Source: Petrotoga mexicana DSM 14811
GTDB taxonomy: Bacteria; Thermotogota; Thermotogae; Petrotogales; Petrotogaceae
Length of the DNA: 64,000 nucleotides
Assembly: GCF_002895565.1 (NCBI RefSeq)
Contig: NZ_AZRN01000001.1
Span: forward strand, 55,151-119,150
Direction of reading: 5' to 3'
The number at the start of each line of letters is the position of its first letter. Position 1 is the first letter of the stretch. Shown one piece after another: positions 17,119 through 27,575 of the stretch. The position numbers were made by a program, and so were the translations under genes. Under the pieces are notes generated by a model. That model ran no database searches and was not told where the DNA came from. It saw only the letters and a list, made by a program, of their open reading frames with translations.

Positions 17119-18372
17119 GTGAGCAGCAAAAGAATAAGTGAAAAAGAAGAGAAAAAAATCATGAGAGGAATAGAGAATATTGATTTTGAAGAATCTGAAA
17201 AAGACGGTGATACTGTTAAAGTTAAAGTGAAAAAATCCAAGGAAAAAGTAAAATCAGTAGACACTTTTATTTCATTATTAATAAATAAAGCAAAAAAAAA
17301 TGGCAATAAGTTATCTTATTCCGATATCGATCATGCAATTCCTACAAATGTAGCTGACGAAATAGATAGTGACTACATTGAAAAGATTTACGATGCTTTG
17401 GAATCAGAAGGAATAGAAATTTTAGAAGAAGAAGTTGAAGAAGAGCAGGATGCCTTAAATGAAACGGAATATGAAAATGAAGAAATTGAAGAATTATTTT
17501 CAGATACAGAGCTTAAAATGTATGACAATATCTCCTTAGGTGATCCTATAAAAATATATCTCAAAGAAATAAGCAAAGTTGAGCTTTTAAGTCCTTCAAG
17601 AGAAAGACAACTAGCAAGACGAGCTCAAAAAGGTGATCAAAGGGCCAGAGATGAATTGATAAAGGCAAATTTAAGGTTAGTTATCAGTATAGCCAAAAGA
17701 TACACGGGTAGAGGGTTGACTTTTTTAGATTTGATCCAAGAGGGAAATATCGGATTGATAAAGGCTGTAGACAAATTTGACTGGAGGAAAGGTTTTAAGT
17801 TCTCTACTTATGCAACATGGTGGATTAGGCAGGCAATTACTAGAGCCATAGCCGATCAAGCAAGAACTATTAGAATCCCCGTCCATTTAGTCGAAACTAT
17901 AAACAGAATGAACAAAGTTATCAGAGAGTATTTACAAGAAAACGGAGATTATCCTTCAGCAAAAGAACTTGCAGAAATTTTAGATAAACCAGAAGATAAA
18001 ATTAATGAAATCCTAATGAGTGCAAAAGATGTACTTTCTTTAAATTCACCTATTTCTAGCGGTAATGGTGATGATGAAGAATCAGAAACGGGAGATTTTA
18101 TAAGTACCGATGAAACAACACCAGAAGAAGAAGCTCAAAAAATGATTATGAAAGAAAGGTTAGAGGAAGTCCTTGACACTTTAAATTCTAAAGAGGCATT
18201 GGTTTTGAAAATGAGGTATGGATTCTTAGATGGTAAACAGAAGACCTTAGAAGAAGTTGGACAGTTCTTCAACGTTACAAGGGAAAGAATAAGGCAGATA
18301 GAAACTAAGGCGTTGAGAAAATTGAGACATCCTAACAGAGTAGCTCAATTAAAAGATATTGTGGAAAGTTAA
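17119..18372 (+). CDS. rpoD: Primary RNA polymerase sigma factor (sigma-A/RpoD)
   Basis: It directs RNA polymerase to -35/-10 promoters. From the N-terminus: a short region 1.1-like domain, an acidic linker rich in Glu, region 1.2 ([19 protein letters not shown]), region 2 ([49 protein letters not shown]), region 3 and region 4 with helix-turn-helix [21 protein letters not shown] prefer GTG 17119, six bases after AAGGAGGG; the ATG at 17101 precedes that site. About 417 residues. A strong terminator follows. Confidence 0.96.
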   Translation: MSSKRISEKEEKKIMRGIENIDFEESEKDGDTVKVKVKKSKEKVKSVDTFISLLINKAKKNGNKLSYSDIDHAIPTNVADEIDSDYIEKIYDALESEGIEILEEEVEEEQDALNETEYENEEIEELFSDTELKMYDNISLGDPIKIYLKEISKVELLSPSRERQLARRAQKGDQRARDELIKANLRLVISIAKRYTGRGLTFLDLIQEGNIGLIKAVDKFDWRKGFKFSTYATWWIRQAITRAIADQARTIRIPVHLVETINRMNKVIREYLQENGDYPSAKELAEILDKPEDKINEILMSAKDVLSLNSPISSGNGDDEESETGDFISTDETTPEEEAQKMIMKERLEEVLDTLNSKEALVLKMRYGFLDGKQKTLEEVGQFFNVTRERIRQIETKALRKLRHPNRVAQLKDIVES

Positions 18373-18373
18373 G

Positions 18374-18402
18374 AAAAAGCCGCCTCGACGAGGCGGCTTT
18401 TT
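18374..18402. terminator. Bidirectional terminator between rpoD and sufU
   Basis: A 13-bp stem, AAAAAGCCGCCTC and GAGGCGGCTTTTT, closes a three-base GAC loop with T-runs on both strands. It ends rpoD and probably the convergent suf operon. Confidence 0.9.
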
Positions 18403-18440
18403 AAATTTTATTGGGGTTGCACCAATTATAGGCGCATTTT

Positions 18441-18878
18441 TTACACATTTTCCCCATTGAGTGCTTCATCCAACGTATGCCAAGCGAGGGTGAAACATTT
18501 GGTTCTCATAGGAAATTTGGAGATATCAGAAAAAATTTCTATCCCATCTACTAATTCTTTATCAAATTCTTTGCCTTGTGACATTTTAATAATTTCTTGA
18601 AAAATTTTATTTGCCTCGTCTACTGTTTTTCTTTCAAGGTATTCACACATCATCGAAGCACTTGCCTGACTTATAATACAACCATGTCCTGTGAAAGTAA
18701 TTTCTTTTATTATGTTATCTTCTACTTTCAAATAAAGGGTTATCTCGTCTCCACAAGATAAATTCTTTCCTTCGGCTTTCTTAGCGTTTTTTATCTCTTT
18801 TTTGTACCTCTCATTTTTTGCATAATCTAATATTATATCAGAGTAAAGTTCTTCTAAACCTATTTCAACCACTCCCAA
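18441..18878 (-). CDS. sufU: SufU-type Fe-S scaffold / sulfur-transfer protein
   Basis: It is the partner of SufS, accepting its persulfide sulfur. The NifU-N fold carries the three conserved cysteines: LSCGDEITLY, GHGCIISQASASMM and MRTKCFTLAW. About 145 residues. The start is TTG 18878 or GTG 18872; both overlap the sufS 3' end, so translation is coupled. It is the last gene of the suf operon, before the terminator shared with rpoD. Confidence 0.9.
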   Translation of the reverse strand: MGVVEIGLEELYSDIILDYAKNERYKKEIKNAKKAEGKNLSCGDEITLYLKVEDNIIKEITFTGHGCIISQASASMMCEYLERKTVDEANKIFQEIIKMSQGKEFDKELVDGIEIFSDISKFPMRTKCFTLAWHTLDEALNGENV

Positions 18879-20086
18879 ACTTTTTTTAATCCTTCACATA
18901 ATTTATCAACATCTTCTTCTTCGTTATACAAATAGAAGCTTACCCTGCACGTGGCGGTTGTACCAAACTCTTTCATCAATGGCTGTGCGCAATGATGACC
19001 ACTTCTAATTGCTACTCCAGTTAAATCGTTCAACAAGTGAGCTACATCGTGTGGATGTACACCTTTGATATTGAAGGATATTATTGACTGTTGTGTTTCA
19101 TCTTGGGGGCCGAATACTTCTAAAAAATCCAACTCTTTTAATTTTTTTAATGCGTATAAGGTAAGTTGTTTGTCGTGGTCTTGAATATTATCCATGCCAA
19201 TACTTTCAAGTATTTCTATGGCTTTAGCCAATCCTACCGCTCCATCAACGTTTGGAGTTCCGGCCTCAAATTTGTAAGGTAACACGTTAAAAGTAGTCCC
19301 ATCGGTAGAAACTTTATCGATCATTTCTCCACCAAACAAAAAAGGGGTCATCATATTTAAATACTTTCTTTTTCCATACAAAACACCTATTCCTGTGGGT
19401 CCGAGCATCTTATGGCCGGAAAAGGCTAGAAAGTCACAATCCATATTCTTCACATCGATAGGCATGTGTGGTACAGCTTGGGCACCGTCCACAACAATAA
19501 TTATATCTTGTCTAATATTTCTAAGCTGTTTTACTAAAGTATTAACTGGGATAAGTTGACCGGTTACATTTGACAAAGCGGTAATACTTACTAACTTAGT
19601 TTTGTTGGTAACATGCTTGAGAAAATCAGATAAATCAAAAATTCCATTTTTTGCGGAATAGTACTTTATCTTTAAATTAAAAATTTTAGATATCTGCTGC
19701 CAAGGAACAAAGTTTGCATGATGTTCTATTGTAGATATCAAAATTTCGTCATCAGATTGCAAAATATTTGAAACTGCAACGGAATATGCTATAAGATTAA
19801 GAGATTCAGTCGCACCTTTTGTGAAAATAACTTCTTTGGCTTCAGCGTTTATGAAATTTGCAACTTTACTCCTTGCATCTTCATAATACTGAGTAGCTTC
19901 AGCTGCTAAGGTATGTGTTGATCTGTGGACGTTGGCATGATGGTTGAGGCTGTATTCATTTACAGCATCCATAACTTCCTTTGGTCTTAATGTCGTGGCA
20001 GCATTGTCAAGATAGATCAATTTATGCCCGTTTATTTTTCTTTTTAAAGCTGGAAATATCTCCTCATATTCTTTGGAAGATAACAT
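18860..20086 (-). CDS. sufS: Cysteine desulfurase SufS
   Basis: A PLP enzyme that extracts sulfur from cysteine for Fe-S assembly. YLDNAATTLRP sits at the N-terminus, SGHKMLGPTGIGVLYGK carries the PLP lysine, and SGHHCAQPLM carries the catalytic cysteine near the C-terminus, the group II arrangement. 408 residues. CAGGTGG precedes the ATG. It overlaps the sufD end by 23 bases. Confidence 0.95.
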   Translation of the reverse strand: MLSSKEYEEIFPALKRKINGHKLIYLDNAATTLRPKEVMDAVNEYSLNHHANVHRSTHTLAAEATQYYEDARSKVANFINAEAKEVIFTKGATESLNLIAYSVAVSNILQSDDEILISTIEHHANFVPWQQISKIFNLKIKYYSAKNGIFDLSDFLKHVTNKTKLVSITALSNVTGQLIPVNTLVKQLRNIRQDIIIVVDGAQAVPHMPIDVKNMDCDFLAFSGHKMLGPTGIGVLYGKRKYLNMMTPFLFGGEMIDKVSTDGTTFNVLPYKFEAGTPNVDGAVGLAKAIEILESIGMDNIQDHDKQLTLYALKKLKELDFLEVFGPQDETQQSIISFNIKGVHPHDVAHLLNDLTGVAIRSGHHCAQPLMKEFGTTATCRVSFYLYNEEEDVDKLCEGLKKVWEWLK

Positions 20087-21281
20087 CTTTTACCACCTGA
20101 CTCATCCCTTCATCGAATACTTTAATTCCATCTATGGCAGATTCAAATAAACCTGAAGAGATTAACTTTTTAGCTTCTTCCAACGAGAATCCACGAGTCA
20201 TCAAATAATATAATTTTTCCTTTTCAATAGAACCTACTGTAGCAGCATGTGCGGCATTTACTTCATTTTCATCCACCAACAAACTGGGGAGCGCTTCGGC
20301 TTTGGCTTTTTCAGAAAGGGTTAAAGTGTACTCTGATTCGGATGCATTAGCCTCTTTTGCACCCTTTTTCAAATCTAAGAAACCCCTGAATATCGCCTTT
20401 GCTTTGTCTTTTATAACGCCTTTGGCATCAATTGCCCCAGTTGTTTCAGGTGAATAGAACCTCATTAAATAAAGCATGTCAATAACGTTATCCTCATCTC
20501 CCAAAAAATAAGGGAACAAATGAGCCTGTGCGCCTTCTCCTGCAAGTCTAAACACAATATGAGGTGAGGTAATTCTTCCACCAATATTTAGATCTATGAC
20601 TTCAACTTTTCCATTTTTTTGTACTTCAATAAGTGTGTTATCAATGTTTATACTGTCGTTGTTACATAAGTTTATATTTATCAGCTCTAAAGAAGCATTT
20701 TCTTTCACTATTATTCTATTTGAAGTTGTTCTAAATAACTTTTCATTTTTGCTTGGCATTAAATACCTAATTACTGTGGCTTTAGAGAATGGGCTTATGT
20801 TATAAACTGAGGTCTCATAAATTGGGAACTTCCAGTCATACGTCAAAGTAATCGGTTCTCTTTCTTCTCCTTCGTTAGTCTTTAGATAAAAACCAGTATT
20901 AGAAAAAGCTTCAGCCATCAATAAAAATTTCCTATGAGCACCTTCAAAGTCGTATTTGGCTAAGATTTCTATTCCATCCTGGTCGATTCCATTCAAACCT
21001 AATATCTTCCCTGTTGTGCTAACAGGGACAAAGGAAACGTATTTATCTGGTTCATACCCATTTAATTTAGCCCTTTTCCATTTAGGGAAACCCCAATTTT
21101 TGTAAGCTTCGTATCTATAATTTTTGAATGTTTTTAACATTTCATTAGAGATGTGTTCCAATGATGCTTGAAATTCGTAATCCCCGTAATCTCTTTTTGG
21201 TGTAATTTGAGGAACTTGCCATTCAACCGCTTTTAGATCTTTATGCCTCATATCTATAGGTTTCTCAAAAATTGTCTCCAT
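20064..21281 (-). CDS. sufD: Fe-S assembly protein SufD
   Basis: A 405-residue member of the SufB/SufD family. Its beta-helix core forms a complex with SufB and SufC. Visible are the C-terminal family region with EANASESEYTLTLSEKAKA, the DENEVNAAHAATVGSIEKE stretch containing the conserved His, and YYLMTRGFSLEEAKKLI. An AAGGAGTGA ribosome site precedes ATG. It lies in the order C-B-D-S-U, the arrangement known in Thermotoga. Confidence 0.93.
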   Translation of the reverse strand: METIFEKPIDMRHKDLKAVEWQVPQITPKRDYGDYEFQASLEHISNEMLKTFKNYRYEAYKNWGFPKWKRAKLNGYEPDKYVSFVPVSTTGKILGLNGIDQDGIEILAKYDFEGAHRKFLLMAEAFSNTGFYLKTNEGEEREPITLTYDWKFPIYETSVYNISPFSKATVIRYLMPSKNEKLFRTTSNRIIVKENASLELININLCNNDSINIDNTLIEVQKNGKVEVIDLNIGGRITSPHIVFRLAGEGAQAHLFPYFLGDEDNVIDMLYLMRFYSPETTGAIDAKGVIKDKAKAIFRGFLDLKKGAKEANASESEYTLTLSEKAKAEALPSLLVDENEVNAAHAATVGSIEKEKLYYLMTRGFSLEEAKKLISSGLFESAIDGIKVFDEGMSQVVKDVIFQRI

Positions 21282-21321
21282 GGTTGTTCACTCCTTGTTA
21301 TAACTATTTCAGTCAAAATGG

Positions 21322-22737
21322 TTATCCTATGCTTGATTCTACTTCTAAATTAATTAATCTATTCAGTTCGATAGCGTACTCTAATGGAAGCTCTTTTGCA
21401 AAAGGCTCTACAAAACCTCTAACTACCATGGCTTTAGCCTCAGCTTCACTTAACCCTCTACTCATCAAATAGTAAATCTGCTCTTCTTTGATTCTACCTA
21501 TACGCGCTTCGTGTCCAACATCCGCTTCATCAGTGTAAACTTCGATAAGAGGCACGGTATCACTTTTAGATTCGTTATCAAGCATCAAGGCTTGACAAGA
21601 TACCGAAGCTTTCGCACCTTTGGCGTTTTCTCCTATCTTCAACCATCCTCTGTAAAAAGCCCAACCACCACCGATACTTATACTTCGTGCATCAACATTT
21701 GCGCTAGTATATGGTGCGAACATGAAAACTTTTGAACCTGAATCCATATGCTGGTTTGGCCCAGCATAAGTGATCGCCTTAGTTTCCGTTTTCGCTCCTT
21801 TGCCTTTGAGTATTGAAGATGGGTATATCATCGTTTTATGACTCCCCAAAGAACCTGATACCCATTCCATTATACCATCTTCATCAACAATCGCTCTTTT
21901 TGTATTCAAATTGTATGTATTTTTACTCCAATTCTGAATCGTTGCATATTTTACCCTGGCGCCTTTTTTTACGTATATTTCTACCATACCTGCATGAAGG
22001 TTTGTTATTTCATAATAAGGTGCAGAACAGCCTTCTATGAATGCCACCTCACTACCTTCATCGGCAACAATTATCGTATGCTCCATTTGACCCATTCCCG
22101 GGTTATTCATCCTAAAATAGGCTTGAAGTGGCAAGGGTACTTTTACACCTTTTGGAATGTATAAAAATGTACCTCCACTCCACACAGCACCATGTAAAGC
22201 GGCATACTTATGGTTTGTAGGGGCAACTGCCTTCATGAAATATTCTTTAACCAGATCCGGATATTCTTTGACGGCACTTTCCATATTTAAAAATATAACT
22301 CCCAAATTTTCAAGCTCTTTTTTTATATTTTGATAAACGATTTCCGAGTCGTACTGCGCTCCAACACCAGCTAAAGCTTTTTTTTCTGCCTCTGGTATTC
22401 CTAATTTATCGAAAGTATCCCTTATCTCGGCAGGAACATCATCCCACGATGTAGACTTTTTCGCCTTTGGCCTAATGTATGCAACTATTTTACTTACATC
22501 TAAGTCAGAAACATCAACCCCGAATCGGGGATCTCTCCATGTGTCAAATATATGTAAAGATTTTAAACGTAAGTCTCTCATCCAGGCAGGCTCTTCTTTC
22601 TGTTCAGATATTTCCTGAACTACCTTCTCGTTTAAACCTGGAATAGTTTTGTAGGCATACGTTTCTGGATTTCTAAAATCGAATTTGCTCTGGTCTACCA
22701 ACAAATCTTCTATGTTAACATTTTCATTTTTTGCCAT
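21322..22737 (-). CDS. sufB: Fe-S assembly scaffold SufB
   Basis: The 471-residue scaffold protein of the SufBCD complex, on which clusters form. Family features include YFRMNNPGMGQMEHTIIVADEGSEV, FIEGCSAPYY with a conserved cysteine, and the C-terminal GRIKEEQIYYLMSRGLSEAEA. A GAGGAG site precedes ATG. It starts 4 bases after sufC ends. Confidence 0.95.
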   Translation of the reverse strand: MAKNENVNIEDLLVDQSKFDFRNPETYAYKTIPGLNEKVVQEISEQKEEPAWMRDLRLKSLHIFDTWRDPRFGVDVSDLDVSKIVAYIRPKAKKSTSWDDVPAEIRDTFDKLGIPEAEKKALAGVGAQYDSEIVYQNIKKELENLGVIFLNMESAVKEYPDLVKEYFMKAVAPTNHKYAALHGAVWSGGTFLYIPKGVKVPLPLQAYFRMNNPGMGQMEHTIIVADEGSEVAFIEGCSAPYYEITNLHAGMVEIYVKKGARVKYATIQNWSKNTYNLNTKRAIVDEDGIMEWVSGSLGSHKTMIYPSSILKGKGAKTETKAITYAGPNQHMDSGSKVFMFAPYTSANVDARSISIGGGWAFYRGWLKIGENAKGAKASVSCQALMLDNESKSDTVPLIEVYTDEADVGHEARIGRIKEEQIYYLMSRGLSEAEAKAMVVRGFVEPFAKELPLEYAIELNRLINLEVESSIG

Positions 22738-22741
22738 AATT

Positions 22742-23515
22742 TCACTCCTCAGAAATAGTTATTCCCATTTCTTGCTCCAACGTTGAGTAACCGCTTTCCT
22801 CTATCTCTTTAGCTAATTCTTCTGATCCAGTTTTAACTATCTTCCCATCGATATATATGTGCACGAAATCTGGAATAACAAAATTCAAGATTCTTTGATA
22901 GTGGGTAATCAGCAATATGCCCATATCTTCAGTTTTTACTCTGTTGATGTTTTCTGCAACTATCCTCAAGGCATCAATATCTAAACCAGAATCTATCTCA
23001 TCCAATATACTCAATTTTGGTTTGAGAAAACCCATTTGAAGTATTTCGCTTTTTTTCTTTTCACCACCAGAAAACCCTGTATTGATATATCTCTCAAGAA
23101 ATTCTCCGTTGAGATCTAAATTTTGAGATAACTCAGAAATTACTTTATTCAATTCCAATAGTGTAATTTTATCTTCTTTATGAATGTTTCTAAAAGAATT
23201 AATCAAAAATTGTCTCATTTTTATACCTTCAACCTCTTCAGGAGTCTGAAAAGACATAAACAAACCTAATTTAGCCCTTTCATCTGTAGAAAGATCTAAA
23301 ATAGATTGCCCTTCAAATAAGATATCTCCTGAGGTAACTTGGTACTTTGGATTCCCCATAATAACATGGGCTAATGTAGATTTTCCAGACCCATTTGGAC
23401 CCATTAACGCATGTATCTCACCCTTATTTATAGCTAAGTTAACGCCTTTTAATATTTCAACATCTTCATCTCTAACTTTTGCCTTTAAATCCTGTATTTC
23501 TAAAAGAGCTGACAT
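22742..23515 (-). CDS. sufC: SufC ATPase
   Basis: The ABC-type ATPase that powers the SufBCD scaffold, not a membrane transporter. Walker A GPNGSGKST, signature FSGGEKKKSEI and Walker B LSILDEIDSGLDIDAL, with SufC-typical spacing. I start at ATG 23515 after AGAAGGAGG (257 residues). The reading frame stays open 24 codons upstream into the promoter region, which is not used. First gene of the suf operon. Confidence 0.95.
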   Translation of the reverse strand: MSALLEIQDLKAKVRDEDVEILKGVNLAINKGEIHALMGPNGSGKSTLAHVIMGNPKYQVTSGDILFEGQSILDLSTDERAKLGLFMSFQTPEEVEGIKMRQFLINSFRNIHKEDKITLLELNKVISELSQNLDLNGEFLERYINTGFSGGEKKKSEILQMGFLKPKLSILDEIDSGLDIDALRIVAENINRVKTEDMGILLITHYQRILNFVIPDFVHIYIDGKIVKTGSEELAKEIEESGYSTLEQEMGITISEE

Positions 23516-23568
23516 CACTTTTCCTCCTTCTAATCTGATATCTTGTTTTTTATATATCTTACTTTTAA

Positions 23569-23598
23569 ATTCTACCATATTAGTCAACTTTAAGTCAA
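23569..23598 (-). promoter_or_regulatory. Promoter of the suf operon
   Basis: Minus strand: TTGACT, 18-base spacer, TAGAAT, about 50 bases before the sufC start codon. A second TTGACT copy lies inside the spacer. Confidence 0.6.
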
Positions 23599-23703
23599 GA
23601 AAATTTGTACAAAAAGAAGTACATTAAACAACTCTTAAAATTTAAAGTAGAATATCCATAATTGGTTAAATTTCAACGTATTTTAAATTCCAATGTCTAA
23701 GTC

Positions 23704-24606
23704 TTAAATGATCCCCCTTATTTCCTCTAAAGTTGAAATTCTTGCTTTTTTCATGTATTCTTCTATACCCTCAATTATTTCAACACAAGCCTTGGGATTG
23801 ATAAAATTAGCGGTACCTACTTGCACAGCCCACGCACCTGCCATTATGAATTCAATAGCATCTTTATAATCCATAATTCCACCAAGACCTATAACAGGAA
23901 CATCAACAGCTTTTGAAACTTCATACACCATTCTTAAGGCAATAGGTTTGATACAAGGTCCAGATAGACCCGCAGTTATATTATCGAAGATGGCTTTTTT
24001 CTTGCTTATATCTATCGCTAAGGCAGGAAAAGTGTTTACAAGTGATAGTGCGTCCGCTCCTGCTTCAACACAACTTTCAGCCATTTCAACTATATTTTCA
24101 GCACTTGGAGATAATTTTACCATGAGGGGCTTTTTGCAAACTTTCCTAACTTGTGTTACAACGTTGTTAGCTATTTCCGCCTTGGTACCAAAAGAAATGC
24201 CTCCTTCTTTTACGTTGGGGCAAGAAATGTTCAACTCTATCATATCTATTTCGGTTTGATTCAGTTTTTCAACAGAAATAACGTATTCTTCGATCGTATT
24301 TCCACTAACATTGGCAATTATCACCGTATCTTGACTGTTTAGGAAAGGGAGCTCTTCTTCAATAAATGCATCTATGCCGGGATTTTGTAAGCCAATACTG
24401 TTCATTATTCCGCCTGTGGTTTCATGAATCCGTACACCTTTATTTCCTTCTCTTTGTCTTAAAGTTAGCCCTTTGGTGGATAATCCACCTAATTTAGAGA
24501 TGGGAAAGTATTCTGAAAACTCTCTACCAAAACCAAAAGTCCCAGAAGCAGCTATTACTGGATTTTTAAACTCTACCCCAGCAATGTTTACTTTGGTATC
24601 AATCAT
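23704..24606 (-). CDS. pyrD: Dihydroorotate dehydrogenase, catalytic subunit (class 1B)
   Basis: It oxidises dihydroorotate to orotate with [14 protein letters not shown] at the N-terminus, [11 protein letters not shown] with the class-1 catalytic cysteine, [10 protein letters not shown], and [19 protein letters not shown] for FMN phosphate. 300 residues from ATG 24606, nine bases after GAGGAGG; TTG 24609 is an alternative. Pairing with pyrK marks it as the NAD-linked class 1B. Last gene of the pyr operon. Confidence 0.95.
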   Translation of the reverse strand: MIDTKVNIAGVEFKNPVIAASGTFGFGREFSEYFPISKLGGLSTKGLTLRQREGNKGVRIHETTGGIMNSIGLQNPGIDAFIEEELPFLNSQDTVIIANVSGNTIEEYVISVEKLNQTEIDMIELNISCPNVKEGGISFGTKAEIANNVVTQVRKVCKKPLMVKLSPSAENIVEMAESCVEAGADALSLVNTFPALAIDISKKKAIFDNITAGLSGPCIKPIALRMVYEVSKAVDVPVIGLGGIMDYKDAIEFIMAGAWAVQVGTANFINPKACVEIIEGIEEYMKKARISTLEEIRGII

Positions 24607-25339
24607 CAAAAAATACCTCCTCTCCCTTAAAAACAGGCCCCTCTTTACATACCCTTTTCATCCCAGATTTTGTCTTTATACTGCATCCCAAGCATGCCCC
24701 CATACCACAAGCCATGATATTTTCCATAGAGACAAAAACAGGAATCTTATTTTCACATTTTTCAACTACTTTTTTCATCATGGGAGAAGGGCCACAAGTG
24801 AAAACAACATCATATTTTTCTGGTTTGAAGATATCCGTTATGAAACCTTTTTGACCTGTAGAACCATCTTCGGTCGTTATATAGATCTTATCCACATACT
24901 TTTGTACGTAGTCCATATAATAAACTTCATTTGTGAATCCGGCATAAAAATCTATCCCTGTATTCAACTTTTTTGCCAAATAAATCATTGGAGCTATACC
25001 TATGCCACCTGAAATTAAAGCGACCTTTCCACTCACATTCAAATTAAAACCGTTTCCCAAGGGACCTAAAACCTTTAACTTATCTTTTGGTTTTAGTTTA
25101 GATAGGTAATTTGTTCCTCGACCAACAACTTTGTATAAGAAAGTCAAAACGCTTTCTTCTACATTGCATATACTAAAAGGTCTAGACAAAAGAGGATCCA
25201 GATCCCAACTACGCAGCATATAAAACTGTCCAGGATCACCCATACTGTCGTTGGATTCGATCTGAACTTTCAACTCGAATATATCTTTTGCGATTTCAGT
25301 ATTAGAGGAAATATCTACTTCCCTATACCCCTCTTTCAC
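24599..25339 (-). CDS. pyrK: Dihydroorotate dehydrogenase electron-transfer subunit
   Basis: It passes electrons from the PyrD FMN to NAD+ through FAD and a [2Fe-2S] cluster. An N-terminal FAD domain with RPFSICN, a ferredoxin-reductase NAD domain with GGIGIAPM and CGPSPMM, and the cysteine cluster CGMGACLGC plus a later CK. I prefer GTG 25339, nine bases after AAGGAGG in the pyrF end; TTG 25345 is closer. It overlaps pyrD by a few bases. Confidence 0.93.
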   Translation of the reverse strand: MKEGYREVDISSNTEIAKDIFELKVQIESNDSMGDPGQFYMLRSWDLDPLLSRPFSICNVEESVLTFLYKVVGRGTNYLSKLKPKDKLKVLGPLGNGFNLNVSGKVALISGGIGIAPMIYLAKKLNTGIDFYAGFTNEVYYMDYVQKYVDKIYITTEDGSTGQKGFITDIFKPEKYDVVFTCGPSPMMKKVVEKCENKIPVFVSMENIMACGMGACLGCSIKTKSGMKRVCKEGPVFKGEEVFFDD

Positions 25340-26192
25340 TATCAATATCCTCCTTCATTTCAAGTACGGCTTTTCTGGCATAATCTGCAAATCTTTGGTT
25401 CCCATCTTCGTAGTTTTTATAAGCGGTAATTATTCCCCTTGAAGAGTTGATAATGCCTCCATTACCGTTGTTTAAATAAAGGGAAACGTCTTTCCCAGTA
25501 GCCCCCTGATGACCGTATCCAGGAATCAAAAAGAACATATTTTTGTATCTATTTCTAATTTCTTTTGCTTCCTCAACATGTGTCCCACCTACAACCGCAC
25601 CTATTGAACTGTAGCCACAACTTCCTCGGTACTTAGCCCCTATTTCATTGAGTTTGTCTCCGATAATGTAATAAAGATATTCATCTTTTGGAGATACTTT
25701 CAAATACTGGATGTCTTTGGCTCCTGGATTCGATGTTCTTAGAAGCACGAAGACTCCTTTTTCTCCACTTTCAATGTATTTAAGGAAAGGTGTTAAGGTA
25801 TCAAAACCAAGATATGGATTCAAGGTTATAAAATCAACCTCAAACTCCCCTTCAAAATGAGCTTTAGCGTACATCTCAGCGGTGGATGAAATATCTCCTC
25901 TTTTTATATCCCCGATTGTTATCTTTTTTATACTTCTTAAATATTCTATCGTTTTTTTATACCCTAAAAGACCTTTTATGCCGTATGCTTCATAATATGC
26001 TATTTGTAATTTATAGACAGGTACTAAATCATGTGTTTTATCTATTATCTCTTTGTTGAATTCGAACAAAACTTCATCAATATCTTGATACTTTTCTTTT
26101 AAGTTAACCGGTATATAATCTAAATGAGTATCCAATCCGACACAAACATTCCCCTTTTTTTCAACCTCGTTGAATAATCTATCTATTATCAA
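25323..26192 (-). CDS. pyrF: Orotidine-5'-phosphate decarboxylase (long form)
   Basis: It makes UMP from OMP. The catalytic D-x-K-x-x-D is seen in TIGDIKRGDISS, with PGYGHQGATG as the phosphate loop. About 289 residues, the longer type found with pyrDK in Thermotoga and clostridia. TTG 26192, eight bases after GGGGAG, is preferred over GTG 26201, which touches it. It overlaps pyrC and pyrK, so all four genes are translationally linked. Confidence 0.92.
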   Translation of the reverse strand: MIIDRLFNEVEKKGNVCVGLDTHLDYIPVNLKEKYQDIDEVLFEFNKEIIDKTHDLVPVYKLQIAYYEAYGIKGLLGYKKTIEYLRSIKKITIGDIKRGDISSTAEMYAKAHFEGEFEVDFITLNPYLGFDTLTPFLKYIESGEKGVFVLLRTSNPGAKDIQYLKVSPKDEYLYYIIGDKLNEIGAKYRGSCGYSSIGAVVGGTHVEEAKEIRNRYKNMFFLIPGYGHQGATGKDVSLYLNNGNGGIINSSRGIITAYKNYEDGNQRFADYARKAVLEMKEDIDSERGV

Positions 26193-27384
26193 ATTTGACA
26201 CTCCCCTTTTTGTATTTGATCTCTCCCTTTCGAATTGTTGCTATAACTTCTCCATAAAATTCCATCCCATTAAAAGGTGTATTTTTACCTTTGGATAAAA
26301 ATTCGTCTTCGTTGATTTTAACCTTTTTTTCTAGATCTACAATAACTACATCACCATCGTATCCTGTTTGTATTTTTCCTTTTTTAACCCCTAACATTTG
26401 TGCTGGTTTTGAAGACATAAGTTGAGATAAGCGATTCAGTGTAATTTCTTCACTTTTTACCAACTTCGTATAACAAACGGGGAAAGCAGTTTCTAACCCT
26501 GAGATACCAGGTGCCCCTTTTTCTTTGTCTTCCATAGAATGAGGGGCATGATCAGTTGCTATAATATCTACAGTTCCATCCTTTATTCCCTTGATTATTT
26601 CCAAAACATCTTCTTTTTCTCTTATTGGAGGATTTACTTTGTAATCGTAATTGTATAAGGCTAAGTGGTGGGGGGTAACTTCGCAGGTAAGATTTTGTAT
26701 CTCTCTTTTCGCCTTTCTTATACCTTCTATTGCCTCTTTCGTACTTACGTGGGCTAAATGAAGCCAAGCACCTGTCAATTTCGCAAGGTATATATCTCTA
26801 AAAGTCATCAAGTTTTCGGAAAGTCTCGTGTTTATCGTTACTATTTCATTGTCTTCTTCATGTGCTATGATAGTTAACCCTTTCTCCTTTGCCTTCACCA
26901 TCGCCAAATACATAGTTAAATTTGATTGAACACCTTTTCCATCATCAGATATAAATTTCACATTATTATCTATATAATCCAAATGTTCTAAAGATTTTCC
27001 ATCAAAGTTCTTTGTGATAGAAACCGTTTGGTGAATATCGATCAAATTTAACTCTTTAGCTTTGTTCAACACATAATTAACAACTTTCATATCACTGCAT
27101 ATAGGATTGGTATTACCCATTAGATTCACACATGTGTATCCGCCTTTCAACGCTGCTAAACTACCAGAATGTAAATCCTCTTTATAAGTATAACCAGGAT
27201 CTCTAAAGTGCGCATGCATATCTACAAATGCTGGCATAACAACCAAACCTTTTGCATCTATAGTATAAGCATCGTAATTCAATTCTTTGCCATAATTTTC
27301 TATCTTTCCATCTTTAATGTACAAATCCCCAAATGAATCTTTTTCTTCATCAACAATCCTACAATTTTTAATCAGAATATTTAT
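26179..27384 (-). CDS. pyrC: Dihydroorotase, apparent ATA start
   Basis: It cyclises carbamoyl aspartate. Metal site DMHAHFRDPG, then HLAHVSTKEA, CEVTPHHLALY and IATDHAPH, a class I dihydroorotase. The first conventional start is TTG 27324 at LYIKDGK. However, the frame stays open upstream and encodes NILIKNCRIVDEEKDSFGD, the normal first beta-strands of the family, back to a stop at 27391. ATA 27384 lies six bases after GGGGGGTGA, so a rare ATA start (about 401 residues) is likely. First gene of pyrCFKD. Confidence 0.9.
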   Translation of the reverse strand: MNILIKNCRIVDEEKDSFGDLYIKDGKIENYGKELNYDAYTIDAKGLVVMPAFVDMHAHFRDPGYTYKEDLHSGSLAALKGGYTCVNLMGNTNPICSDMKVVNYVLNKAKELNLIDIHQTVSITKNFDGKSLEHLDYIDNNVKFISDDGKGVQSNLTMYLAMVKAKEKGLTIIAHEEDNEIVTINTRLSENLMTFRDIYLAKLTGAWLHLAHVSTKEAIEGIRKAKREIQNLTCEVTPHHLALYNYDYKVNPPIREKEDVLEIIKGIKDGTVDIIATDHAPHSMEDKEKGAPGISGLETAFPVCYTKLVKSEEITLNRLSQLMSSKPAQMLGVKKGKIQTGYDGDVVIVDLEKKVKINEDEFLSKGKNTPFNGMEFYGEVIATIRKGEIKYKKGSVKFDNR

Positions 27385-27451
27385 TTTAATTCACCCCCCT
27401 AGATAGATTCTTTTTTATTCTCTCAATTTTACTATTAATATAAATAAATAG

Positions 27452-27496
27452 AAAAAAAGTAGTGTTAACTTTGCTTGACTTCAAGTTTAACACTAC
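27452..27496 (-). terminator. Terminator of the ABC-transporter operon, minus strand
   Basis: On the minus strand, GTAGTGTTAA pairs with TTAACACTAC around an inner helix TCAAG/CTTGA-like loop and runs into seven T. It separates the accessory region from the pyr operon. Confidence 0.75.
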
Positions 27497-27575
27497 CTTT
27501 GGTTTTTATGAAAATAAACCAATTGAAAATCTTTTTATCTCTAATTGTCTATATAAACTCTATTCTTAACTCCCT

